Shown here in pieces: positions 10,743 through 22,060 of a DNA stretch of 64,000 bases. The position numbers and the translations under genes are program-made. The number at the start of each line of letters is the position of its first letter. Within the stretch, counting starts at the first letter, position 1. This DNA is from Magnaporthiopsis rhizophila. Its lineage: Eukaryota > Ascomycota > Sordariomycetes > Magnaporthales > Magnaporthaceae. The stretch covers positions 134,279 through 198,278 of the forward strand of contig PYSS01000071.1 of the NCBI GenBank assembly GCA_003049465.1, written 5' to 3'. The notes beneath the pieces were generated by a model. It saw only the letters and a program-made list of their open reading frames with translations, was not told the origin of the DNA and made no database searches.

Positions 10743-11413
10743 TCCGGCCCCTGCATCCGGACGAGCGCGGTGGCAGCGTCCAGCCGGCTCCGCGCCCGCT
10801 CTGCGACGTCCTCGGCCCGCGAGGCGCACTTCTTGGCGACGTCCTCCAGCTCGGTGTACAGCGTGAGCCAAAAGTTCTCGGTCATGCGGTGGATGGTGTG
10901 CGTTGCCAAATCAGACGCGTGTAGCTCTCCTGCCCTGCGTCCCTGCACCATACCGGGATTGACGTCTGGGTAGTCTCGTAGTAGGTAGTTTGACATCTCG
11001 GGGATAGCGCTGAGGAGCAGTCTTCCTGCGGCGCCCCAGGACGAATCGAAGTCGCCGCCTCCGTACATGAACTCGGCCTTGTCCGTCCTCAACAAGTCTA
11101 CCGCCTCTACCGGCCCTGGGCTGTGGGCCGCCCAGTCGGTCCTGATCATCAAGCTCAGCGGCTCCAGCTTGTCCCCGTCGTCGCCCATCTGCAACCTGAT
11201 CTCTTGAGCGTCGGCGACATTGCGGATACGCGTGAGCGCCCACCTCAGCGGAGAGCCCGTCGGGGCTTGCTCCTCCGATATGTGGTCGAATATGGATCTC
11301 AAATCGAGGTCAGTCGATAGTGACCGGCATGTCGCCATCCTCCAGATTTGCTCTTCCGTATCCGCAAAGGCGGCCTCGACGTCGCCCCGGAGAAGAATCT
11401 GAGTGTCGGACAT
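10271..11413 (-). CDS. RING-like protein, paralog 3
   Basis: Single-exon frame of 380 codons. MSDTQ start; GSPLRWALTRIRNVAD near residue 55; YGGGDFDSSW near 117; a polyglutamine run preceded by GPE (CAG/CTG tract at about 10718-10742) and a TETETETE stretch. CHYRVVQEWL is followed by the RING: CPIC near 280, GCGHVLGDACL near 318 and CPMC near 343. It has the same module order as the genes at 521-1468 and 4243-5331, all on the minus strand. The C-G-H-x2-G-x2-C centre is intact, unlike paralog 1. Predicted ubiquitin-ligase adaptor by fold; no partner can be named. The polyQ and Thr-Glu tracts are specific to this copy and probably length-polymorphic. Confidence 0.84.
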
Positions 11414-12178
11414 TGTGTTGCTGTGCGGAGGAGGTTGGAGGTTTGGGGTGCTTGCAAGTACTTCGAGGGAACCGGGATAGGGTTGTCGTGGTCAAAGTTT
11501 TATATGCTGATGGAAAAGGATCTCGTCAAAACTTGCCTGCCTTGGGGTTCAGGACAATAGACTCGAGTGGAACAGTGATGATATTGTTTCTTTGTTGCCA
11601 TTGTTCAGAGTAATTATCGCTGCAGAAAGGTGGGGGACCAGCATGAATTTCTCTGGGGCTCTTATCAGGTGCAGGTGCATCGGCAGCAATAGACAAGACT
11701 TTGCTAAGAAAAAGATATTTGCAGCTTTTGCTGTTATATTTGCTTCTTTTTAGAATTGTTTCTATAGTTCAACATTACATCAAAAATAAGCGGAATGAAT
11801 CCCTTGGACCAAGGTCACTTTCTGTCTGGTATGTCGTTTTATATTGCTCGACGTGCGAGGATCGTTGAGCCTTGACCTGACAGAGAGAGGGAGAGGGAAA
11901 GACAGGGTTTATAAAGCAACGGGAACTACCTAATGACTCAAGCTACCAAACACTACGCCACCCATCTGCTTGTTGTTCGCCATTGTAGTCCTGCTTGCTG
12001 GCATAAGAGTAATCAACGTGTGCAGAAACTCCAGATCACAAACTGGTCAAGGTTTGGCAGCCAAACATGCCAGGGCTGGTGTCAGGCAATCCACTGTCAC
12101 AAAGGCACGGGCCAACAAGATCAAACGGGCATGGCATGGCATCAAACAATTTGGTCTGATTATTGCACAAAAACTAGT
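11414..12178. other. Intergenic between two minus-strand genes
   Basis: Holds the promoter of RING paralog 3 and the 3' UTR of the F-box-like gene. AT-rich around 11690-11790. No gene seen. Confidence 0.5.
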
Positions 12179-14315
12179 TTACCACATTCTAACAACAAAG
12201 TCGCAGTAAAACCTTGTCTCGTAGCTCGTCTCGGGCTCTCCCATCGCAAACTCCGGAAACGTGTTGGCCGGTCCCCTGTCGCAGCCGTAGAGGCGCTGCT
12301 CGTACTCGTCCATGCTCAAGAGCCTGGTCACTTCCGAGCCATCGGCACCACCGCCCCTCAGGACACGCCACGCCACGCACTCGAACTTGACGGTCCGGAG
12401 ACCCCTGCCGGCGCGGGCGAGGCGAGTTGCCACGGCCCCGCGCCACCTGGGGTCGGTAATTGCCTGGCTGTCGCTATCTTCGAACACGGACTCGCCCGAC
12501 AGGTACCTGATCTTAGGCATGTGAAGGCACATCAAGCCCGGCCATACCAAAGGGCAGCCGACGACGAGGTCGCGGACGTGGGGCAGGGTTCTCAGTCCCG
12601 CTTCCAGCTTGGCTAGGTTCATGATGACATCACGATCGCTGCTGAACCTGGTGTAAACCACAAGGCGGCTGGAGCTCGCCGCCAAGCCGAAGAACGCCTG
12701 CCAGGTTGGATCTAGTCCGTCCGCCGAAGTTGTGTTACCCTGAGGGACCAGCACATTGAAGAGACCGTCGACTCCATCGTCGGAATGCGCTCCATCGTCG
12801 GTATGCACTCCATGGCTGGTAGGCCCGATATCGTCCGTAGGCTCCTGTCTCGAGTCCCAGAGCTTCAGAATGACTTGGCTCAGTCCAGACCTCTTGCGAA
12901 TCTCATTGTTTTGAATCTGCGTCCTGATCGGGCTCGCGATCAGTGACGCGAGGTACCCGCCGAGCCGCTCGAAGTTGACCACGTCAGAGGCCAATTTCAC
13001 CTGGCGGAGGTTCGGAGTATCATCTTGGCTGAATGTGTGCCAGGCGATCTGGGTATTGATTCCCCAACTCCCGTCTGGCTCGCAGCGGCCCGAACCGTCC
13101 ATCTTGCCTCGGTTATCGATGTACACCTCCTGCAGGTGCTCGAGGTCGACGAGCTTGGATAGGTCCGAAGCGGACTTGAGCAGTACGCCAAGTCCAAGCC
13201 CAAGGGCTCTCAGCTTCAGCGGCTTGCCTCCCTGGGCGTGATACTCCTCGCAAAGACTCTGCAGAAAGGGAGCCAGACGGGTTGCAAACCTATCGTCTAG
13301 CGACTTCACACAGCAGTCACCGAAGGCCAGGCTCAGCTCCTCCAGGTCTGGGGAAGCAAGGAGGATCCGCAGGATGTCGGCCTTCCAGTCGTCCTTGAGT
13401 CGTGAATCAAGGTCCCCGACGAGTGGTGAATCGAGGCCATACATGTCGCCGATCTTCAACTTGGTGAGGCCGGAGAAAGGGACCAAATGAATCATGTCTG
13501 CCGTGGCCAGAGCCGACTGGACCACATTGACATCGACCTTGTCGTCGCTGGAGTAGCAGCAATCAGAGCGGTTTCCGGTATAGATGGAATAATCACGGCG
13601 CCGCCTATTACGGGACGACCTCTCCCTGCGGGTCAACCGCACTGGCATCTCGGCGCTCTCATAGAGCATGACAAACGACTCGAGCCTCGGGCACGAGAGA
13701 AGGATGGTCATCTGGGTCTCTTGCAGCAGTATGCCGCCGTCCCACCTATCAAAGTTTGTTGCATTTGGTGTTAGCCGAGATGTGGGGAAAGCGGCTAGTA
13801 AGAACCTGCGAGGCTTGATAGAAAAGAGACTGGGGGCTTACTCGAACTCCTCGAGCATAGGCATGCGCCGGACAAGCGCCCGGACGATCGAGTTGACGGC
13901 GCCCCTGTTGTCCCTGTGGTTCAAGTCCAGCTGGAGCCGACGGACGTGGCGAAGGTGCGGATTCTTGGGCAGAGCCTCGAAAACATCCCGCCTGTTCCCG
14001 CGCTTGCCGGTGACGATGTCTATCTCACGGTACAAAGCGGGCGTGAAGGCAGAGTGAAAGCCTTTGCTGACACGGCACAGTTCGCGGAGCTGCAGCTTGT
14101 TGTGGATCTGCATGCAAGATAAAGCGAGACCGGTCAGTGTCTATCCTCCCTCGCCCAAGCCCCCAGTTGGGATCCAACAACGAGTCTGACTGCCCGGCGT
14201 GTCAACTTACGTGGTCCGCAATACATCGCAACAGGGCCTGATCCTCGCCGATTGGCAGGGACACCCAGTCGAAGGATGGGAGGTCCTCGGTCAGAAGAAT
14301 GTTGAGATTGGGCAT
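12179..14315 (-). CDS. F-box-like domain protein
   Basis: Three exons on the minus strand: 14315-14211, 14107-13842 and 13745-12179. Introns have GTAAGT and GTAAGC donors, GCATGCAG and GATAG acceptors, and actgac / gctaac branch sites. The product is about 645 aa from the ATG at 14315; an in-frame ATG at 14420 would add 35 residues. The N-terminus reads like a fungal F-box (LPIGEDQALLRCIADH, then LRELCRVSKGFHSAFTPALYREIDI across the first junction). The remainder resembles the LRR-like tail of such proteins, with blocks like HLRHVRRLQLDL and PDLEELSLAFGDC, but no clean repeats. By family it would link substrates to an SCF ubiquitin ligase; the substrate is unknown. Confidence 0.75.
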
Positions 14316-16365
14316 GGCCTCGCGCGTCGTGGTGGTCTGACGGGTTGCCGCAGGCCGTCTGTGAGTTTTGCGGGTTGTGTCGAGGAGCCCAGGGATGAGG
14401 AGAGTGGGATGAGTCTTCAAGGGCGGGTCAGGTCGAGGGACCGCCTTGGTCCTAGGGAATCCAATGACCTCATGACCTCAGCCTAGGCGGCCAACACACA
14501 GATCTCTTGTCACGTGGGACCCGCGGTCGGGGACGTTCTTTTTTTTCGACACCCAACCACCCCCTGTCCGAACGAGTGCAGATTAGGTGCCAAATCGGAA
14601 TGAGCATCCGCGAGCCGTGCTGTCGGGTGGACGAGACGTGCGTGAACAGGTTGGATGGATTGGCCTGGCCAGCGCCTGGCTTGAATCGGACCAAAGCCCC
14701 CGAGAAGCATCTCTCCTGGAGGTCTGGCCGTAGTACCTTGGGCCTGCCTACTCACGTGCTACTCCTCTACCTACCTACCTGTCAGGTACCTCGGGAAGGT
14801 ATGGCTAGTCTAGCGGTGAGTACCCAGAATCCGATTTTCCGGTTTTACCAATATTTCAGCCGCGTTAATTCACTCATAAAAAGCAAAGAGAGATGCATTA
14901 GCCGCCTTGGCAGGCAGCCACAATCAGCGCCATCACGTAGTGGTGATGATACAAATGCAAGATGGCCGCTTGCCTGATGCGTTGGCCGCCCAGCTCGAGG
15001 AGGCCAAAGCGCAGGGATGAGGGATGTCGTCTGTCGATCGATCCCGCCACAAATGTGTTTGTGTGGCATCCCCCAAGCTAGCCTGCTTTTCATTTTTCTT
15101 TTTTCTTTTTTCTTTGTTTTCCCCTTTTCATCACTCGATTCACAAAACCTCTCTCGGCCGGCCTCATTGCAGCTAGAAAATTTTGGTTATTAAGCAAAGA
15201 TCAAGGATGAAGAGTATTCATCCCATATGTCCAGAGGCTGTTGGATTTAGTCATATTATATTTAGAGTAATACCCCTTCCCACCGACGATCCTTGAACTC
15301 CTTCTGCCCTGGCAAGTCGGGTGGACCCTAGGCTGTACTCTCTGGGCGCCTGCCCCTGACAGCTTTCCTATGTTTGTTGGCCAGAAAACGCGTCGTGGCC
15401 AGTGGGCTTGGCCATTCTCCCGATTGGGTAAGCGTGATTTAAACGCGTCGTGTTCTCCCTAGGTACCGTGACACCGGTGTGACAGCATGTGGCTGCAGCC
15501 ATCAGACAAGTGCCGGCCTTTTCACGGAATAATGCCGAATCTCGGTGCCACGTGTGAGAGTCACGTGCTAGCTCAGGTATCTTTTTCACGGGTTGCAATG
15601 GCGTGGTGCGCCTGTGGGGGGAGTGGGCGTGTCAACCCCCCTGCTCTTCCCACTGCTCTTGGGACTGGAGGGCCAGCCCTGCGCCCCAGTCTCGGAACAC
15701 GTCCGTGCCTTCGAACACCGTCGTATCACCAAGGCTTGGTGTCTGTCCCGGCGAAGGGGCGCAGAATGTAACGGTTCAAAACCAGCCCGAAGGCAAAAGA
15801 GGCAATAGGGCAAACTTTGACTCGAGCAGCGACGGTCGCAGCCGGAGCCATAAACTCTGTTCGGCGCCAAGTCTTTCAGGTCCAGAAATAGGTACGCTTA
15901 CTACTGTACGCTACCGGCCATAGATGTCGCCACCCAGACCAATGTGCCTCGCTGTCGTCATCGGCCATCATTCGCGCTGCTTTCTGTCCTGCTAATCCTA
16001 TCGCAGCCGGCTCCACAAGAGATGAGCTGTGACCACACCCTAACAAACTTGCACCCCTGGCGGGTGACTTTTTACGGAAGCGTCGTCACAGCCCGGTGAC
16101 CCCGGTGGCTAGACGTCGGAGAGCCTTGGCTCAAAACGGACGCAAACATGTCGATCCGAAACGGTGTCACTAGGTACAATGGCGGTAGACGGGGATCCGG
16201 GGAAGGTTTGTCGCTAACCGTGTCAGCAACCACGTTCACCACGACATGAGACGACATGGACCATGAGTTCGCCCCTTGGCATGGATGCTCGCAGCTTGCC
16301 CGCGTCTTACAGCTGTAAGTCGATTTCTGAGAGCTACTGGCTGTTCGTGGGAGATATGCCTCGCC
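14316..16365. other. 2-kb intergenic region
   Basis: Contains the F-box-like gene's 5' region and the upstream region of the GH131 gene. CTACC repeats (14770-14785) are a common simple motif in Sordariomycetes. Frames of 90-156 codons on both strands overlap each other and show no domain. No gene supported. Confidence 0.5.
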
Positions 16366-16372
16366 TATATAT
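16366..16372 (+). promoter_or_regulatory. TATA box of GH131-type gene
   Basis: TATATAT about 230 bp upstream of the ATG at 16604, followed by a long pyrimidine-rich leader typical of strongly expressed fungal secreted-enzyme genes. Confidence 0.5.
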
Positions 16373-16603
16373 CTTGGCCGAACCGCAGCGCCTTGGACAT
16401 TGGTATTTCCTTCTCTTCATCCCATTCTTCTCGCAGCACGGTCTGGACCGCTTTTTTCCTCTCCCCTTTTCTGGCAACCCGTTCCATTCTTTCCGCAGTG
16501 CCGGTCACTTTTTTTATTTTTTATTTTTACTTACATTCTTTTCCAAGCCCCTAATCACACACTCCTTCTTGTCCCCAACGTCAGAGAAAAAAAAACCGTC
16601 AAG

Positions 16604-17839
16604 ATGAAGACCTCCATCATCACCCTTCTCACCGTCCTGGCCGCCTCGGTCGCTGCTAGTCCCGTCCACTCTGGCATGTATGGCCTCGAGGCTAGGGGTG
16701 CCAATAAGGCTGCTGACGGCACCGCAAACAACGGCCAGGCCACTGGAGACAACAAACAGGGCACCGGTGGGAACCAAAAAGAGGGCGGCAACAAGGACGG
16801 GAACAAGAACAATGGCGCCAACAACAATGGCAATGCCAAAACTGGGGGCGGCGCCACGACTGGCGGCGGTGCCACGACTGGCGGCGGTGCCAAAACCGGG
16901 GGCGGTGCCACGACTGGCGGTGGTGCCACTACTGGTGGTGGCGCTGGTGCTGCTGCTGGTACCAATGGAACTCTTGTCCTGCCTGACGGCCGTATCGCAC
17001 AGAATATCCAGCCTGAGGGCTTCAATGTTCTCGAAAGCGTCTTCAAGAGCGCCGTCGTCAAAGGAGAAGGTGCGTTTTCTTCTCTCCACGCTGATCCCCT
17101 TCCATGGTTCGACAATGATTTACCCCTTGACTCTAACATCCCCGTTCACTACACAGGTCTCAAGTTCAGCGACGTGATCACCTTCCCCAACGTCAAGGCC
17201 TCCATCTTTGACAAGGCCGGGAACACCAAGGCGTTCGCCATCAACATCGACGACAAGTCCATCTTCACGCCCCAGGGCGGTCAGCCGCAATCCAACATCC
17301 GGCGGGCCGACCTGCTGCCCTCGATCCGGTCGCAGCTCAACGACGTGGCTGTCAAGGGCGTGCGGACGCTGCACTTCTCGGTCCAGCGCGACGCCCAGAA
17401 GCCGCTCAACGAGACGCACGACTACCAGCTCGTCAGCCTCGAGTCCAAGGACTTCACCAAGCACCAGTTCGACGTGCGCACGGGCGCCGACAACGGCAAG
17501 AACATCGCCGTTGTGGGCACCAGCGCCGGCGCCGGCGCCGGCGGCGCCCAGAAGAAGATCTTCCAGACCCCCTTTGGCGAGGGCGCCTTTGAGAACTTTG
17601 CCATCAAGCTCGACTTTGACAAGAACACGATGCAGGTCTTCCACAGCACCGGCGACGCCGCCCTCAAGCAGGTCACCGAGCCCATCGCAAATGACCTGTC
17701 GGGCCTGGGCGAGTACCACTTTGCGCTGCAGAAGAACGCTGTCGGCACCAACCCGCAGCCCGCGGGCATCAAGGAGGCCATCATCTACGGTGGGATCTTC
17801 ATGGAGGACTCCACCAGTGGCACTGTTTCTCTTCAGTAA
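16604..17839 (+). CDS. Secreted GH131-type beta-glucanase with Gly/Thr linker
   Basis: Exons 16604-17069 and 17157-17839, about 382 aa spliced. The start is chosen for its signal peptide (MKTSIITLLTVLAASVAASP) and the AAG ATG context after a C/T-rich leader. Residues about 30-125 are an Asn/Gly/Gln-rich then (T/K)TGGGA-repeat linker. From LVLPDGRIA onward the protein matches the GH131 catalytic N-terminal domain: KFSDVITFPNVKASIFD, RRADLLPSIR, VRTLHFSVQRD, DYQLVSLESKDF, ENFAIKLDFDKNTMQVFHST and EYHFAL. GH131 enzymes cleave beta-1,3/1,4-glucans outside the cell. The linker is N-terminal rather than joined to a CBM. The 87-nt intron (CTAAC branch) is a multiple of three and stop-free, so intron retention would add 29 residues. 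Confidence 0.8.
   Translation: MKTSIITLLTVLAASVAASPVHSGMYGLEARGANKAADGTANNGQATGDNKQGTGGNQKEGGNKDGNKNNGANNNGNAKTGGGATTGGGATTGGGAKTGGGATTGGGATTGGGAGAAAGTNGTLVLPDGRIAQNIQPEGFNVLESVFKSAVVKGEGAFSSLHADPLPWFDNDLPLDSNIPVHYTGLKFSDVITFPNVKASIFDKAGNTKAFAINIDDKSIFTPQGGQPQSNIRRADLLPSIRSQLNDVAVKGVRTLHFSVQRDAQKPLNETHDYQLVSLESKDFTKHQFDVRTGADNGKNIAVVGTSAGAGAGGAQKKIFQTPFGEGAFENFAIKLDFDKNTMQVFHSTGDAALKQVTEPIANDLSGLGEYHFALQKNAVGTNPQPAGIKEAIIYGGIFMEDSTSGTVSLQ
16838..16945 (+). repeat. 18-bp coding tandem repeat (TTGGGA)n
   Basis: Six copies of an 18-bp unit encoding [TK]TGGGA in the linker of the GH131-type protein. Copies differ at third positions and at ACG/AAA (T/K). Confidence 0.85.
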
Positions 17840-19357
17840 AGGTCGTCGAAGCGTCCCCCCTTTTCTCTGGCCGCTGAGCTTCCTTCGTGAAATGGACTTT
17901 TCTTCGTCTCATGACTGGGAACTGCTTGTCTGTAGGCAAGCATACAATGGGGTGGCTCGGTTGGGACGAGTTCTGTGTCATGAGACATTGGCGTGGACGG
18001 ACAGATTAGTATGGGATGGTTTCCCAACTAGCCAAATAGAGCCGGGAGAGGATTTCGCTGCATATGGGAATGCTTTTGCATTGCTCAAGTGTGCCGTACT
18101 TTCACGACCACACAGCCTCGCCCCGTGCGAGGTCGCGTTGTGGGTGATCGCCGTCGTCAGGCCAGGTCCTGGGTCCCTCTTTGTCCTACTGTTCTTCCTC
18201 GTTTCCCTCGCTGCCGACGGCGCCGAGAGTGGACGACCGCTTTTGTATATTCTAAACCTAGGCACGACCATACGGCAGGTCAGCAGTGTAACACCAGATA
18301 GAACCACGCCACATCTGCGGAGCCACACTATCTATCTTGGGGCTTCGCGGAGGGGCCTGGCGGATGTGTTTCTTCCTCCCTAACCTATCTCATGCTCTCC
18401 CGATAGGGCCCTCTAAACGGTGATGAATAGGTATGGCATTTGTCGCGCGTAGTCTGCTCTGGGTGCAATCAGATCTTGCGTCTGTTCTCTCCGCAGACGG
18501 ACGGGCAGAGATTACCCGCGCCGCGTTGGCCAGCTCCCCGGATTTGTTGAGATGTTGGTGCGTGGTCTACGACAGGCGCCGGTCGGTTCGACAAGAGAGC
18601 CGGCACTGGCAATTTGCAAGTATCTAGGCAGGGAATCTCCTCCCAGTTTCCTCAGAAGTCTGATTAAACTCCTAGCGCAATGTTGGATGTCCTTTGCTAC
18701 TACCGACTTTGAACTCTACGGGGTATGGATGTGGTCGTATCTATATAGGAGGTAGTACCCGGTAGGCAATTAAGCTTGCTTGTTGTCGCTACCCAGCCGG
18801 TTGCATCGTAGGCGCACCCACCAGGGTTGCATGGTTCCTCCTTCCACTGTCAGTAATTTGATGTCACCCTCACGCCGTTGGAACATGACACAGGCATCCA
18901 TCGCCCTATGGATGGCCCGGCTTTCCCTGAGCTGCCGAGCACTGTAATCCTGCGGCGGGGGCTTCCTCTCCTCGTCGCGTTGAGCGGGGCCTCTTGGACC
19001 ATGGGCGTAGGTTCCCCGCGAGTGGGGACCCAGCAAACCGTCTGCCGTCCTTCCCATTTCCATTGTTCACACCCTCGAACTGCCTCGGTCTTCCTTGGCT
19101 CTTAAACCGCATCGTCAGCTTTATCCTGCAAAGAAAAGTCACCTCTGTGGCGCTTCTTTCTTGTCCATCTGGTTCGTGGACCAACGTCTTGACCTCCAGG
19201 GATCCTTTCTTTCCCGCTCGTCAGTCAAGAGGACTTTTGGCTTCCCGCTCCATCCTTGTCCATCGCCAGTGAAACCCCAACTACCACCGGAGCCAGTCGA
19301 TCACGAAGGAAGATCCTACGAGCCCGAAGCCGTGTGGACAAGAAATAAGAAGTTCCC
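17840..19357. other. 1.5-kb region, no gene recognised
   Basis: Short frames on both strands without domain-like content. The frame over the GH131 gene simply runs on to 18383 in another register. I see nothing further to support. Confidence 0.5.
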
Positions 19358-21015
19358 GTGGCGACAGCGCAAACGGCGACCGAGACTGTCTACAAGTACC
19401 TTAGTCAGATAGAAAGAAGGATTGTCGCAGCAAAAGATGTAGGTGCTGCCTCCTCCGCACCGAGGTATTCCACTTGCCAAGTCACCCTCACTTTCATTTG
19501 CAGCCTGCCCATGCCTTATGATCATTGTCCCGAATCACCTTCCTCGCTCCTCGCCATCCCGAACACTTGGCCAGACACAGCCGAGCGTAACCCGCGGGTC
19601 GTTGGCTCTTCCACCTCCGTCTCGCTCCTTTCTTTCTTTGAGTGCGAATCTCCGCCAGATACTCGTTCCCCTTGGCCAGCATATAATACCTGCCAAAAAA
19701 AAGCCACTAACGTAACCGCGACGGCAGGCAAACTTCAACGCCAGAAAAGCATAGTCGCCGCAAGACCCACGCCTCCCACCACACGCCTTCACCTCTGGGC
19801 CCAACAAGGCTACTCTGCTGCTTACAGGACCCTTTCGCACATCCAAGTTGTCTGCAAAGGATTCAACCCCGCGCGTGTCGAAATTACAATCCGCGAATCG
19901 TCCACGACTTCCGCTACACGCCTTCGCCTCTGGACCCAGGCGCCCAATCCTCTGGCATGGAGAAGAAGTCGCCGGAAGCGAGCTTGTACGTCGTCAAAGC
20001 TGGCCAGCAGCCGTTGCGCACACAGTGGTTTTGAGCAGGGGAGGTCGGGCCGTCGTCCAGCCGAATACCTGCAAGGCCCCACGGCAGTGCAAATGACGAG
20101 AACGCTCGACATCCGTCAGTGTGACTTTGGAAAACTGACCATCGGGGTCAAAGAAAAGCTCCTGGACTTCGCGTACTCCTTTCAGGAGTACAAGGCCGCT
20201 CGGCTCCACACCCCCTACGGACTGGTGTCAGAGGTTAGCGGCGAGCGGCACCAGGGCGTCGACGGCCTTAACACCCTGCTCGTCTGCAAAGAGGCATACA
20301 CGAAAAAGTACGGTTCCGTCGACGAGCCGGTCGGCAAGATCTCGTTCTTCGGTCGGACGGCGAAGAAGAAGGCGTCGTCAAGCTCTGTGGGCTCCAGATG
20401 GCGTGCGGGAGACAATGCCATCGAACGGAGACGGGGAATCCGATCCGCATCTCTCACCGTAGCCACCGGCGCCCACCCCGCGGGGAGGCCGCCGGGAAAT
20501 CTAGGCGAAGTAGGGCTTACCCTCAGCAGATCGTAACAACAAGGCTACTCTACTGCTTACCGAGCGTTATTTCGGCGGACAATGCCGTCGAACAGAGACC
20601 GGGAATTAGATCCGGGTATCTCTCAGCGTGGCCTTGAACGCTCAGAGGCATCCGCTTCCCCTCTCTGTTCCCCAGGCTGCTTTCGGCGGGCACGATTTCG
20701 CCAGACAATGCCTTTAAACAGAGACGTGGAATCAGATCCGAGTATTTCTCACCGCGGCATTGAACGTCATTTCGGCAGGCAGTGCGGGACGCTTCACCGC
20801 GTTCTGGCAAGGATTCCGACTTGGAGGCATTCAGCCGTTATCCTGCAGATGGTGACTTCGAATGCCATCAAACAGAGACAGGGAATTAGTTCCGAGTATC
20901 TCTCAGGAATATTTACATGCCGTCGATACACCTCGGTCAAGTCGGATCATGGCGGCGGCCAACCACTGGAGCGGCGCACGCAACGGCGCCTGTACTCCTC
21001 GTGCGGTAATACTTA
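19358..21015 (+). repeat. Diverged interspersed repeats overlapping a doubtful 392-codon frame
   Basis: The unit ACAATGCCRTCRAACRGAGAC plus GGGAATYMGATCCGNRTMTCTC recurs at about 20411, 20578, 20703 and 20857 with mostly transition differences. CAAGGCTACTCTRCTGCTTAC occurs at about 19806 and 20542. An open frame 19358-20536 crosses this material. Its most protein-like part (about 20095-20350, including LLVCKEAYTKKYG) resembles a remnant of a fungal gene, but the rest is Arg/Ser/Thr-rich and repeat-derived. I do not call it a gene. Confidence 0.55.
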
Positions 21016-22060
21016 AATGTAACAGATTAATAGCAATACGAAAATTGCTCAAACGCCACGCCCTCAGCCACGACACCAAAGAGCCATGTAGTTCAGGGCT
21101 GGTGATCAAGAAAGGAAATGTGGCCATAACGGCTAGCTGGCTGGCTGGGGGTCGGTCGTGCATGCACAGCTTGCTTGCTGAGAGAATAAATATTCTCCCC
21201 GAGACCACTGACCTCGGCAGCGTCCCAGATGGCACGAGCGCGGCCGCGTTTCCGCCGAGCACCTGCTCGATGTTCTCGACAGCCCAGCGCGGGGAGCACA
21301 AGTCGTGTCGCACCGCGTCGGGTTCTTACGCCTCAGCGTCGTCGTTATCCTTTTATCGTTTCCTCGCTCCAGTATTTTCCAAGAATCATGACGTCCTTTA
21401 GACGGCCAAAGTAACCCTTTTCCTTTTCCCTTTTTTTTTTCGACCTAGAGTTATTACAGAATAAATTTTCCCGGGGGCGCAGACGGCGGAGCAAATGCCC
21501 ACCTCGGGGCTCGTCCTATCCGCCCTCCCCTTCCGTTCGTCCTTCTGTGGACCTCCTTCGAGATGCCACTCCCAATACTGGGTAGGTAGGTAGTGGCCCG
21601 CCTTGTGCCTGCCTCACTCCTTCCATTCCTGAGCAGTCAATGTCCAAAGTGGGGCAGGGCAAACTCCATCCCCATCCGCCACGACCATCCATACCACTGC
21701 AGCATTCGGGCGTCGGACCAGCTCCCGCACCACCGCCCACAAAATCAAGAAAGAGCTCTCAATCTGTCAATCCTCGTTGTGTCTGGTGAGTTTCCCTCTG
21801 CCGAGCAGGCTTTGTTACGGACAGCCCCCTGATCTCGGCAATCGTTCCGTGGAGCGTGTCGATCCCTTGGCTCTGCAAAAATGCGACGTCTTTTCCTCTA
21901 ATCCTCGCGCCAAGCCTTGGAGTGTAGTGCACCTATTTCCTCCCCATGGCATAATTGTGTCCAGACCTGGGCATAACAAAGGACAAGTCGCGAGAGGAGA
22001 CGTTGGTGCTGACGTCGTCAAGGACAGCAAGAGCAAAGCTCCTGCAGTTTCCACTGCAGA
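21016..22060. other. Gene-free stretch
   Basis: No recognisable coding sequence. T-rich tract near 21425 and short frames only. Confidence 0.45.

Noticed and set aside
19358..20536. 392-codon plus-strand frame
   Set aside because: Crosses diverged repeats and is low-complexity. Only a short internal part looks protein-like, so it was not called as a gene.
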